Source of the DNA: Crotophaga sulcirostris
Lineage: Eukaryota > Chordata > Aves > Cuculiformes > Crotophagidae
DNA: 64,000 nt
Direction of reading: 5' to 3'
Assembly: GCA_013397455.1 (NCBI GenBank)
Contig: VYZB01000145.1
Span: 800,843-864,842, forward strand
Under the pieces are notes generated by a model, which was given only the letters and a program-made list of their open reading frames with translations, had not been told where the DNA came from and ran no database searches. Made by a program: the position numbers and the translations under genes. Each line of letters starts with the position of its first letter. The stretch's first letter is position 1. Of this stretch, positions 35,589 to 45,708 are shown piece by piece.

Positions 35589-35641
35589 TTTGATAACCCT
35601 GTTGCTGATGTCAATGGCCATTCGGCCTTGGAAAGAATTCA
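35589..35641 (-). CDS. Candidate 53-bp internal exon of the same unidentified gene
   Basis: On the minus strand an acceptor with a pyrimidine-rich tract (CTTCCTTTTCATTCTAG) precedes TG and then 17 codons reading NSFQGRMAIDISNRVIK, closed by a donor AAA|GTAGTG. The other two entry phases meet a stop within the exon, so only entry with one carried base works. That base is supplied by the proposed donor of the exon at 43918-44179. It exits in phase 0, as the exon at 30732-30857 requires. Being so short, it is weak evidence alone. The protein is not recognised. Confidence 0.3.
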
Positions 35642-36774
35642 CTAGAATGAAAAGGAAGTTAAAAGATATGACCCAACCTATGAAAGTTTGGGTTTGCTTG
35701 CACCAGAAAAACCAGTATGGGAAAGAGCTCTTACACCAAGGATGGTGACTGCGTGCAGCTCTATCCACCTGAAATTACAAAGGAAGTTTGCAAAGACATC
35801 ATGTGACAACGCAAATTAGATTTTAGCAAACTGGACAAAACTAGCACCTTACTCTCAATTCTTCTTACAAGATTTCCAGTGTCCCCAGTGGTCAGGACTT
35901 TAGATTTATTTCTTGTAAGAAAACTGGCATGTCCAGGAGCAACATGTGCATTAGAAGAAGAGAACAGGGGGAAAATAAGTCAAACAGGAAAAAACCTCAC
36001 AACCCAAAATAAAATTAAAAAAAGCTAGAAGCACTTTTATTTCTATGAGGAGAAGATAAAAGTGTGTGCATAGAAAACTAAATCAAATTCTGTGTGCAGA
36101 TCCGAGAAATGTTCTACTGTTTTATGAAAATTCAGTGTTGATCAAAAAGAGGAAATCAAGCGATTAGCTTCTTAGAATGAATGCAGAAATTAGTGTTTTA
36201 TTGGGGTTTCTCATACTTTTCAGCTCTCTCAGTGCCATCCCTCCCTCTGAGCTTGCTGGGACTCCCCGGAGGGAAGGTCCTGTGCCGGTCCAAGCGCTGC
36301 AGCGGCTGAGGGGGCTGCAGGGAGCTCCCACTGCTCCTCAGTACAAACATTTCTTTTCAGCAGGCATTTCAGCAGAGAGTGCTGATTTAGAGGAAAAAAA
36401 AAAAATTGTTGATGTCTGTTTTGCTGATGGCCAGTTTTTGTGGGAAGGCCGGGGCCCCTTGGAGACTGCACAGCAGGCTGTGCTGTTACCTGCTTGTGCT
36501 TAGTTAGCAGCACACTGGGGCAGAGCTGGGAGAGCGCTCAGCCTTCGCCGGGAGTGGTTCTGGGGGAACAGAATCTGCTCGCTGGCGCAGAAAGTCTTTT
36601 CTTGTGCAAAGAACCCCCAGCTCGTTCAGTCGTGTTTCCCAAACTGACTGCAGGCCCTTCTGCAGGGGTTCGGGCTCCGCCGAGGAGGCCGCTGCGTGGC
36701 TCCACATTGCCTGGCTGACAGAGTGCCCATGGGGGCACGGCCCAGGGGACACAGCCTCCTTCCCTGTGGCTCCC
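35642..36774. other. Unique DNA becoming GC-rich
   Basis: From about 36.2 kb the sequence is GC-rich and several frames stay open on both strands for over 90 codons. This follows from composition; no domain is recognised. Confidence 0.4.
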
Positions 36775-36900
36775 CTGGAGCTCAGCCCTCCTGGACCACT
36801 GGCCCCTGCTGTAGCACCCACCCCTGGCAGCACCACCCTGGAGCTCAGCCCTCCCTGGCTGCTGGCCCCTGCTGTAGCACCCACCCCTGGCAGCACCATC
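36775..36900. repeat. 63-bp tandem duplication, two copies
   Basis: Copies at 36775-36837 and 36838-36900 share blocks such as 'ctggagctcagccctcc' and 'ctggcccctgctgtagcacc' and differ mainly in the middle (ggaccactg versus ctggctgctg). The unit is 21 codons long, so it preserves any frame crossing it. On the plus strand it repeats an APAVAPTPGST peptide. Coding is not supported by anything else. Confidence 0.93.
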
Positions 36901-38559
36901 GGTGCGACCCTGCCGCTTCCCCGCCGCGTCGCACTCCTGCGTCTCTGCAAAAGCCGATCCACTTGTGTGGGTGCCCCCGGTCCCCTCACTTGGATGATGC
37001 AGGGATTAGAGTACAAGTGTGTTTCTTCGTCCTTTCTCTCAGCTTGGTTGTACAACCCAGTGCTGAGGACAGGCAGCGGCTGCCAAATTGCATCCTACAT
37101 CTGTTCATTTCCAAACGCGCCTTTGTTAGGTGCAAACGAAGGCCTCATTATTGGCTGTAAGTATGTAGTCACTTAGGAAAATAAGCCGATAAGTAAACAT
37201 CTGAGTGAACAAATTGGTGATTTGCATCTACTTGTCCCCTGAATGCGTTCACAAGTGGCAAGAAAGAGAGCCAGTGTCTCCAAATACATCCACGTGGCAC
37301 TTCCCCACAATATACCTTTTCAGATGGACTGTCTGGCTTTTGCACCCAGGCAATGCACTGCAAAGTCTGGAGAGAAGAGAGATAAATGTGTTGGATTTAG
37401 TAACACGGAGGACCGTGTTAAAGGTACAAAGATTACTTTCCTTCCAGAATGCTTCTGATTTACTCCTAAAGACAAAGTTGACCAGATGGAGAACTTTTTA
37501 CGTCTGAAGAAAAGCAGCTCACTAATTCAGGTCTGCAAGGAGAACTTCTGCTTCTTATGACAGTAAATCTCTGGGCTCTCCATTCCCAGAAACTTTCCGT
37601 TTTCCTGTTCAGTAGACTGAAGTTTAGACTCAGGAACAGTGTAGAATTAGAGGTGAATAAACTGTTAGAGAAACTCTTAAGTCATATTGACTTAAGTGAT
37701 GGGATCATGCCAAAAAAGTTAATACAGGCAGCTCTAGGGGAATGCTGATCAGCTGATTTATTCACCTCTGTTTGTTCTAAGCATAAACATATGTGTAAGG
37801 ATGCTTTCAAAACAGAACAAAAAGCAAAAAAAAACCCCAAGTTTCCTTTAAACCTTTGTTGTCTTCACTCCCTTCTCTGTATGTTTATCATATAGAGATA
37901 AAACAGTATGAAGACGTGAACACACCGTATAAATGCCTTTTAAAGTCTCTTTCCAATTCTGCATTGGCATTTTTTTAAAAATAACCTTGAATTCCAGGTT
38001 GAGTGGTCCCACATCAGTAAGGCAGAACGTGGCCCTGTGCTTCAGCTTGCCTTGGTCACTGCTGATATCCCTGGACCCCCATTGGTTATGCTAGAGGCCA
38101 CTGCCCCGCTTGCTGCGTGATGGAGAATTTGGGTGTAACCAGGATCAAAGTTACTTTTGAATTCCTAAAGTAAAGATGCCATTTCGTTAGCACAGGAACT
38201 ACTGCTCAGTGCAGGAGGTTCTGATGGGCTGGGTGTTAACTGATTATCTGAAAAGCACTTGCTGCTTGGGCAGCTAGCAATCATGAACTTGTTACATCTG
38301 TGACTAGAAATTATGGCAGCGGCAAATAATATCTACATTTAATACTTTTTTAAAAATCCCACTTTTTTACCAAAAGTGAAATATCTCCAGGCATAAACGA
38401 TGGCAATATTATTTTAAAATTTGAGGTTGTAAATCTTTGGTATTGTTGAAAGAGACTGTACTCATTGATTCAAAACCTTGACTGTAAAAACATGAAAAAA
38501 AGTTCTGAAAGCCCCTGATAGAAGACATGTAGAATCATCTTTAAAAAGTAAATACAGAA
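36901..38559. other. Unique DNA
   Basis: The GC-rich character fades by about 37.1 kb. Nothing recognised. Confidence 0.4.
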
Positions 38560-39325
38560 ATAATGGAAAATGTGAAAGTAGAAGGAGTGAATTTAAATTA
38601 CAGGTTAAAAATGCATGTAGTGGATAAGAGAAGCTAAAGAAATCGATGAGATATAAGTAGAAATAGAATTAAAATAGTAAAGATTTTAAAGGATATTAGG
38701 AGCAAAAATCAGCTTAATCCAAGGATAGGTCCATTGCAATATGCAGAATGTAAAATCAAATAACACAGAAAAGTCAGGAATGTTCAATTAATAATTCTGT
38801 TCAGTGTTTGAAGAGGAGATGATATGGTGGATGAAATGAGAAGTTTACCATCTACAGTGGAAGAAAATGTGAAACAGTATCTGCTATAATTAAATGCAAT
38901 AGAAGCAAAAGGCCCAGAGAATGTACAATTAGAAATCTGAAAGGAATTATCCAAGGAGCAGAAAGAGCTGAATCACTTGGTGATTGAGACCTAACTTTAG
39001 GACTGGACTGGATGTGGATAATTACCTGTGGAAGGCAGGCTTGATGAAAGCTTAGATATCACAAACAAAAGCACATAAGGGTCCAGTGGGTAAAGGTGAA
39101 TTTAGACAAATTCAGCCTTGAAGGAGACAGATTTTCCTTGTATTGAGGTAATTTAGCATGGGAACAGCTCACCAGGGAAGGTGGCAGACTCTAAAACGAA
39201 ATGAGATATCTCTTAAAAAACAGTTGCATCTCAGAAAAATTCTGTTCTGTGTTTAGACAAGGCCAGACTAGATTACTAGAGCAGTCCCTTTTGGCCACAG
39301 AGTGTATAAATTATAAATTAAACTA
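38560..39325 (+). mobile_element. Ancient amniote-type CR1 fragment with internal deletion
   Basis: The first part (about 38560-38965) corresponds to the ORF2 linker between endonuclease and reverse transcriptase of an old CR1 type known from turtles and crocodilians. Landmarks include 'cagaaaagtcaggaatgttc', 'ctgttcagtgtttgaagagg' (family: ctgttctgtttttgaaaaagg) and 'gaagcaaaaggcccagagaa'. The second part (about 38990-39325) is the element's 3' end: 'agacaaattcagccttgaag', 'catgggaacagctcaccagg', a ggtggcagactct block, and 'ccagactagattactagagc' followed by agtcccttttggcc. The reverse-transcriptase domain between them is missing. All frames are broken. This may be one deleted insertion or two neighbouring ones. 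Confidence 0.8.
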
Positions 39326-40375
39326 ATTTAGAAAGTGATGTTTTGACCCAAACTAGAAACTAATTTACTGTCTCCTGCATTAGACTCTTCCCTCTTACGA
39401 TGTCTCCAGTGTAATTGCCATTGATTTTTATTAATTAATGGCACATGTTTCTAATGTGCTCTGTTTTGTGGCCAGTTAGTACTTGGGTTCCTTTTGTGTT
39501 GCTGCCATATACTTGTATGTAATGAATGATATGTAAAAAAGGAGCATAAAAGATCTTACACTCGAAAGACAACGCAAGAGACAACAGGTGGGCAGAACAG
39601 CCGCGCTGGAGGGGGCTGAGGGATGGGGCAACACCAGGTAGAGCTGAAGTGTTCCTATTGAATACAACAAGGGTGCCATCTGTCCAGACATGCCCGAATG
39701 TGCTGGGGGGCTCCTCATTGAGACTGGCTGCCCTAGCAAAAGGCTCAGAAGTGACATTAAAAGTGACAATCAGAAAATTTTATTGAATTGTCAAAGAATC
39801 AGGCTCAACAGAGGAAGGTGCAATGGGCCTGCGAATGCAGAAAGCACATGCACAGAATCCAGGCCTGCATAAATATAAATATTTCCAGTGTCCTTGTTTT
39901 AGAGGATGTTTAATGTAAGGATGTTGGCGTCCTTAGAGAAGCTGAACTGAGTCGTTAAAGTTACTCCTTTAAAACCCCACCTAGAAATATATAGTCCTGT
40001 TCTGTAACAGATGCTTCCAAAAATATCCGAGCAGTAATGGATGTGTTATCATCAGCTCCAGTGAAAGATGGGGATACCTCTCCTGCCATATCAAATAGAT
40101 TTAGAATGGGTATGCAGAGAGAATAACTGCGTGTACCAAGTGATTTTTTAGATTGAGAAGAGTCATATTGCATCCTTCCCAATCACTTGGAAGGGCAGGG
40201 TGCATCTAAACCCTGTGAAAGATGCCCCTCTTTCAGATTCTCACTGGCATCCTGCGCTTTACTGGGTATTTTTCACATGTTCATACACTGTTCTACAAGA
40301 GTCTAGATAATTATTTTTAAAGGATAAAGAGAGTAACAGACAAAATGAGCCAGATAAACATCCCCCAAACAAATT
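39326..40375. other. Unique DNA
   Basis: Nothing recognised. Confidence 0.4.
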
Positions 40376-40625
40376 TAATACAGGGAATAGTAGGTTACAT
40401 ACACATAGACACAAAATCATATATAATGTGTATTGTATACTATTTATTTACTTATTTGTTTACTTCTGTATCTTGCTCAACTGGCTGTGCTAGATAAATG
40501 TAATACTTGGAATAGTAGGTTACATACACGTATATGTAAAATCGTATCTAATGTGTATTATATACTATTTATTTACTTATTTGTTTACTTCTGTAGCTTG
40601 CTCAACTGGCTGTGCTAGATAAACT
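40376..40625. repeat. 125-bp tandem duplication
   Basis: Two head-to-tail copies (40376-40500 and 40501-40625) share 'ggaatagtaggttacataca', 'tatttatttacttatttgtt' and 'ttgctcaactggctgtgcta'. Differences cluster in the middle (catagacacaaaatcatata versus cgtatatgtaaaatcgtatc). No transposon ends are visible; this looks like a local duplication that has since diverged. Confidence 0.95.
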
Positions 40626-43600
40626 ACTATGATTCCAATATTTCTAGGAAAACATCTTTGACTGACTGGGGAAAATAATATTGGATTATGTGTGGTGGTG
40701 TGCACGTTGGTACCTTTGACTATAGCTGCATGTGGTCGAAGTGTGTAAAAGGTGATAGCTTCAAACCTTTCTGTGTCATCTTTATCTCAGATGGCATTTA
40801 ATGTGTGTATGATTATATGCCACTGTATATTGGTGCTCTTATCTGCAGCCCTTCCTAGAGCTTATTGAGAAGCAGAGGCAGTGGTTTGCTAATGTGTTCA
40901 TATGTACAAGTACCGTGTAGAAATACACTCTGCAAACTGCAATGTGGATCATTTGAAAAGTGGATTTTGTCCACTGATTTCAATGGGCAACAGATCAGGC
41001 CAACACCATTCCTCATCATTCCTTTTAAAGTCTCAGCAGTCACTTCTGCAGAGTTTTACCAACAGCAGCAGAAGACAGTCTGCTTTTCCTAGCAACCAGC
41101 TAAAGTCATTCACCAAAGTGCTGCAGCTGTCTAGGGAGCACGAAGGTCCTCGTGGTATAAGGAAAGACAGGCACCAGTGAGGATTTTCCCTGCGCCAAAA
41201 CCCCAAGTCTGGGCCAACAGTGTAGGTTTTTTGGAGTCTGCTTAAGTCAGTTTGTGTTAACATCATGGTTCATGGTCCTTGGCACAGGAACAAAGATTTA
41301 CAAGAAATATAAAAATAAAAAAAACCCACTCCAAAAAACGATGCTTAATCCATTTCTGAGGGGCCATTGGTTTTTGCATTATCATCTGTACAACTGCCTG
41401 CCTCTCCGGGTGTCTGGTTTTCAGTCATAGCGTGGCCTTCCTAGAATGCTGTGTGTATTTAGCATTTGAGCTGCTTTTTCAGTCGGCTGTTTTTCCTGTA
41501 GAAATGTGATGGATGTATAGTACAGACTGAGGTGTTTCTAATATCCCCACAGTTTGGAATCCAGGTGCATTAACAGAAATTGGTGATGCTGTTCCTTGCC
41601 TAGTCAGTTACTTTGCTGGGATCATTTTATTTTTCCTAAAAACCAAAGAGTTGAAATCCCAATACAAATGCTATATAATTTTAATATATCTTAAATTATG
41701 AAAGCAGAACTATTGATTGCAAAACATAAGTGACTGCAGATAGCTTCTTTTGTTTCTCACTGTGTTTGGCCTTGCCATCTCAATTCTTAGACAGCAACTC
41801 TTTTTCTTCTTCTATACAAGGCACATTTCATATTGTATTACTGAAATGTACAGCTGTGTTTAGTAGCTCCATCCTCACACATTTAAGAATAACTCTGCCT
41901 GATTTTTTTGAGATTGTGCCAGTATTCCAAATGGCTTCTCTTTTGTTTTTGAGAAGTTAAAGCTTGATTTTGGCATTTATCAGTTCTGAAGTTATGTTTG
42001 GCTTCAACAGCTTTTTTTTTTTCTAAGATTCATCATCCGAAATAACCCACAGTAATTACAAGAATTTGTCAGGATACTGCCCATCACCTCCTGCACGTGT
42101 GTGTGTGAGGGAGGCAGGATGTGCAGGAGCCTGTGCGTGTGTACGAGTGATGCGCAGGGAGTGCTCCCCGGCTGCTCCCTGCGTCGTGCAGTGTCAGCAA
42201 CAACCCACCTCGGCGGCTTCCTGCTCCTCAATCCGCCTGTATGGCCCCTCGTCGCTTGTTGTTCAAGCTGTGTGTCACAGCCAGTCACAACAGTTACTTC
42301 AAGCAAATTTTCACACTCTTTGGCTCAAACTGCTGGCAGCATTCCTAAAGACTCCGAGGAAATAATTCCACAAAGTGGCATAAATTAATGTGACTAATTA
42401 ACATGATGTTAATTATTTGTAAATTGTATGTTTGGATACACATTACTTGAGAGGCATATGTTACATTCAATGTTTACTGAAACAAGTGACTGCTAATCGC
42501 ATCTCCTGAGTGTTCCTTTCACAACAGTCAGCAAACAGAGGCTTCTCTAAAAATAAAAATTGTGTCCTAGGGGAATGCATGAACTATAGCACGCAGTGAG
42601 ACGAGGAACTAGAGTAGAGAGTTACCTTTGTGTCGGCCTGGGAGACGCACCGGGATAAGCGTTGTAGGTAGCGACTGCGTTCACTTTGCACGTGAGTCGG
42701 GATGTATGTGGGGTATTAGCAGAATGCTTTTAAACGAAGCTTTTGCAAGCCTGTGGAAAAAATAAACAGAGCTCATGTAATTAAAAGTTGCACACTAGGA
42801 TAAGACCTCCGTTTAGTGTTGAAAAAACAGCACTAACTTGGTTGTTTTCTAACTTTTGGGTTTCTGATGCTGAAAGGGTCCTCCTGCAACATCAGCAGTC
42901 GGTGCGTGACGAGGGCAAGGAGGGCATGAATAAGACATGCCCAGTAACCTGCAACTTTCTCAGCATGAGCCTCATGCAGTGGGGTACAGCTGTCTACAGA
43001 CGGCTGCTGCAACTGCACCTGACGGCAGGTGAAGCTACACGTTGTACTTGAGCCAACACGGGTTCGCACATGCTCTGTAGGACATCAACAAATCACACTG
43101 GTGCCCATCGTTTTAGGATGCTTTTGTGAATAGGGAGCTTGGTTTTGAATGACAGCACTAAAGAGGTGTAACAGAGAAATGCAGTAAGTCCGGTGGTGTG
43201 TTACCACAGGTCACCTAAACCCTTTATTAAATTGGTCAAGCTCCATTATTTAGGATTTTTTTCTCATTACTGCTGCTGGAAAGTTATTTTAGAATACAAG
43301 GTGGTAATGCTTAGAAACTATTTTGTAATTTCTAGATTACATTTCTTCATGGCTGCTTAGAGCTATTTTTTTGTCACATCAACATTCTCTTTTAGATTAA
43401 ATAGTCCTTTTACTTGTCCCATGTTTCCCCTGATTTCATTTACATCACGTCTTTCGAAGTGTAGGTCCATGGAAGCTTAATTACTTTAAATGCTCTGTTA
43501 GTTCCCTGCCACAATAGCTCCTCAAACTCACCTGACTGCACATGCACTAGTGGTGGTGCAAGGGAGAGGGGGGAACCATGCAGCTGGATGGAAAGACAGC

Positions 43601-43687
43601 GAGAAAAATGTAGATATATAGAAAAAAGGACAGGCATATGGTAGCTGTGAGTTACATCAATTTCAGCTGCCATAGTACACCACCTTC
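40626..43687. other. Unique DNA with a candidate regulatory stretch
   Basis: No gene recognised. A poly-T run lies near 42011. 42360-42540 is listed as a possible regulatory element. 42590-42710 retains several CpGs without matching an LTR or repeat I know. Confidence 0.4.
42360..42540. promoter_or_regulatory. Candidate homeodomain-type regulatory element
   Basis: TAATTAACA (42395-42403) and TGTTAATTA (42407-42415) form a perfect 9-bp palindrome around TGA. Each arm holds a TAATTA homeodomain core, and the pair also resembles an everted HNF1-like GTTAAT/ATTAAC arrangement. Nearby are 'taaattaatgtgacta' and 'ctgctaatcgcatctc'. The sites are visible; use and conservation are inference. Confidence 0.3.
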
Positions 43688-43840
43688 AGTGGTGGCTGCC
43701 CCAGCCCTGGAGGTGTTCCAGGCCAGGCTGGATGGGGCTTGGAGCCCCCTGATCCATTGGGAGGGGTCCCTGCCCATGGCAGGGAGTGGGACTGGATGGG
43801 CTTTAATGTCCCTTCCAACCCAAACCTTTCTATGATTCTA
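43688..43840 (+). mobile_element. CR1 LINE 3' end
   Basis: Sense fragment: 'gccccagccctggaggtgtt', 'caggccaggctggatggggc', 'ggtccctgcccatggcaggg', 'gtcccttccaacccaaacc' and a terminal TCTATGATTCTA. It belongs to the same broad CR1 group as the copy at 57470. Its 5' end is truncated. Confidence 0.95.
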
Positions 43841-43917
43841 AGATGTTATTGAAATATTCTTGAATTAAAAAAAATAAAATCCCATTTTCTACAATTTAAA
43901 CCAAAGAGAAACCTAAC

Positions 43918-44179
43918 CAACCAATCTGTCTTCAGAACTGTTGGAATCTTTTGCTGCATGGAATAAGTCTTCATTTCTTGAACTATGCAGCTGGCAGCTA
44001 GAGAAAACTCTGTCTAAAAGATCTTCTTTACCAGCCAGATCCGAAGGGGAGAACATGGTCAGTACAGGCAGAACATTTGGTGGCTGAGATGACTGATCTA
44101 ATGGCCTCTGATGTATTTTATTGTGTGAAAAGTTCAGATTTTTGAGAAGTGGATTTTCAATCACAGTTACAACCATATC
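43918..44179 (-). CDS. Candidate exon of an unidentified minus-strand gene
   Basis: The minus-strand frame runs 87 codons from an acceptor TAGTACCCAG|GAT in phase 0. The peptide has balanced coding-like composition. It includes NPLLKNLNFSHNKIHQR, PPNVLPVLTMFSPSDLAGKE, DLLDRVFSSCQLHSSRNED and FHAAKDSNSSEDRLV. A donor G|GTTAGG at 43918/43917 leaves one carried base, which is what the exon at 35589-35641 needs. If unused, the frame stops at TAG (43913-43915) and this would be a terminal exon. The acceptor's pyrimidine tract is mediocre and the donor has T at +3. It lies only about 80 bases from a CR1 tail but shows no similarity to CR1. The protein is not recognised. Confidence 0.4.
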
Positions 44180-45611
44180 CTGGGTACTAGGGAAACCTTT
44201 GCATTTTACCCTTTCTTTTCATCCTACTATACTTGCTATTCTTGCTTCAATGCATCAAGGCATTCAGGCTTCCCAGAAAAGGAAAAGGTTTTGACTTTTT
44301 TTTTTTTTTTAACACAAATAACATGTTTCTCTAACATCCTTTTTCTTTTGGAAAGAAAGAAATTGCTCTTGATTCAAGTTAAAAAATAAAATTTCATCTG
44401 AGACAAACATCTAGCCTGGAAAATTTCAGCTAAATAATTACAGCTTGGCAAAGATATAAGCAACTGAAACCAACGTATTATATTAAAAATTATTAAGCAA
44501 ACTTAACCAGAGCTCTTGCCTATAATAAAAAAGTACACAGGCATACATATGTATATAGTGTGCTATTTTCTTATACATGTAATGAATAATGCAGTTCATT
44601 ATTTTTGGAACTCTGTCATTTGCAGCACTCTTTCAAGCCAGCTCCTGAATTCAATGGGGCTCATTGTATATGTAAAGTTTAATAGATGCATAACTCTTTG
44701 CAGGATCATATTCTACAATATTAATGCGGTATTCACATTATGAATTTACCTGCCTGAAAATCCAGAATATTTTAATATATGGCTGCACACATACTGGCAA
44801 TTAAATTAAAAACCTTAGTATTCTGCAATTTCATGCTTTCTTTGTGTAAAGCAGTTGTATTATATTGCAAAAAAGACAATGTGTAACTACTTTTTCTTTT
44901 TTTTTTCAAAAAATGAGTTGTTGTGGCTTTTTAGTATCTCTTTTTTTCCCTTCTCCTTGAAGAGGAAGAGAAGATACATTCAAATGCAGATTTTACATTT
45001 TGCTTGTTTAGGGAGTATTTTGATAGCTGAGTGCATGAATCCTCTACTGGGAAAAGTAGGTTGGAAGTCCCAGTTGCCGTTGTGCTGAGGTGCAGAAGCT
45101 CAGCAGGCTGGTTTGGGGCCTTGGTTGACTTAGCTCTACTTGAACACAGAGCCTTCCACAAGCAGATATGGAGAAAGTCTCATTTGTGACCAGGAATCTG
45201 ATCTGGTTTAACTCTCTTGACTGCTAAGTTAAAGGGAAAACTCAGCTTGGCGCGTGGATGGGCAACAGAGACTGAGACTTGGTTCTGAAGTTACACAGAA
45301 TACAACAGCAGAGTTATTTTCAGAAAGTTAAAACTTGCAGCCAGGTTTCAAAACAAACTTAGCACAACTTTATTATGACACAGCTCATGGTGACTCAGAA
45401 TTCTCCATACAATGCATTTTCAGATAAATGGAAACGGGCGAATAGTGGGAAAAGTTTTTGTTCTATAGAAGCAAAAATGCAATTTTTTGGCTTTTGTAGT
45501 CATGCTGAAATTGTATTAAGGTTTTGGAAAAGAGGAACAAAAAGGTGAAGAATTATATAAATATGATGACTCACAATAGGTCTTTAAGCTGTGAAGTCTC
45601 TTCTCTCTGTG
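44180..45611. other. Unique AT-rich DNA
   Basis: Around 44650-44715 a 'gaattcaatggggctcattg ... ctctttgcaggatcat' string resembles an old amniote repeat word ('acttcaatggggctactcat ... gtgtttgcaggatcgg'); I cannot name the family. A poly-T run lies near 44297. Confidence 0.35.
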
Positions 45612-45708
45612 AAGTTTCTGGGGGACATGGTTTAGCAGAGGACAGGTGCGGTTGGACTCGATGTTCCCAAAGGTCTTTTCCAACTGGACGATTCTATGAT
45701 TCTATGAA
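45612..45708 (+). mobile_element. CR1 LINE 3' end, about 97 bp
   Basis: Only the last part of the element: 'aagtttctgggggacatggt', 'tagcagaggacaggtgcggt', 'aaggtcttttccaactggac' and ATTCTATGATTCTATGAA. Same subfamily as 19959 and 54880. The octamer TGAAGTCT occurs just before and just after the insertion (near 45592 and 45705), which could be a short target duplication or coincidence. Confidence 0.93.

Noticed and set aside
36504..37176. Open frames of 183-190 codons on both strands
   Set aside because: Both strands are open at once in GC-rich DNA, the peptides are Pro/Ala/Gly-rich with a tandem duplication, and there is no recognisable domain or splice pair. Composition explains it.
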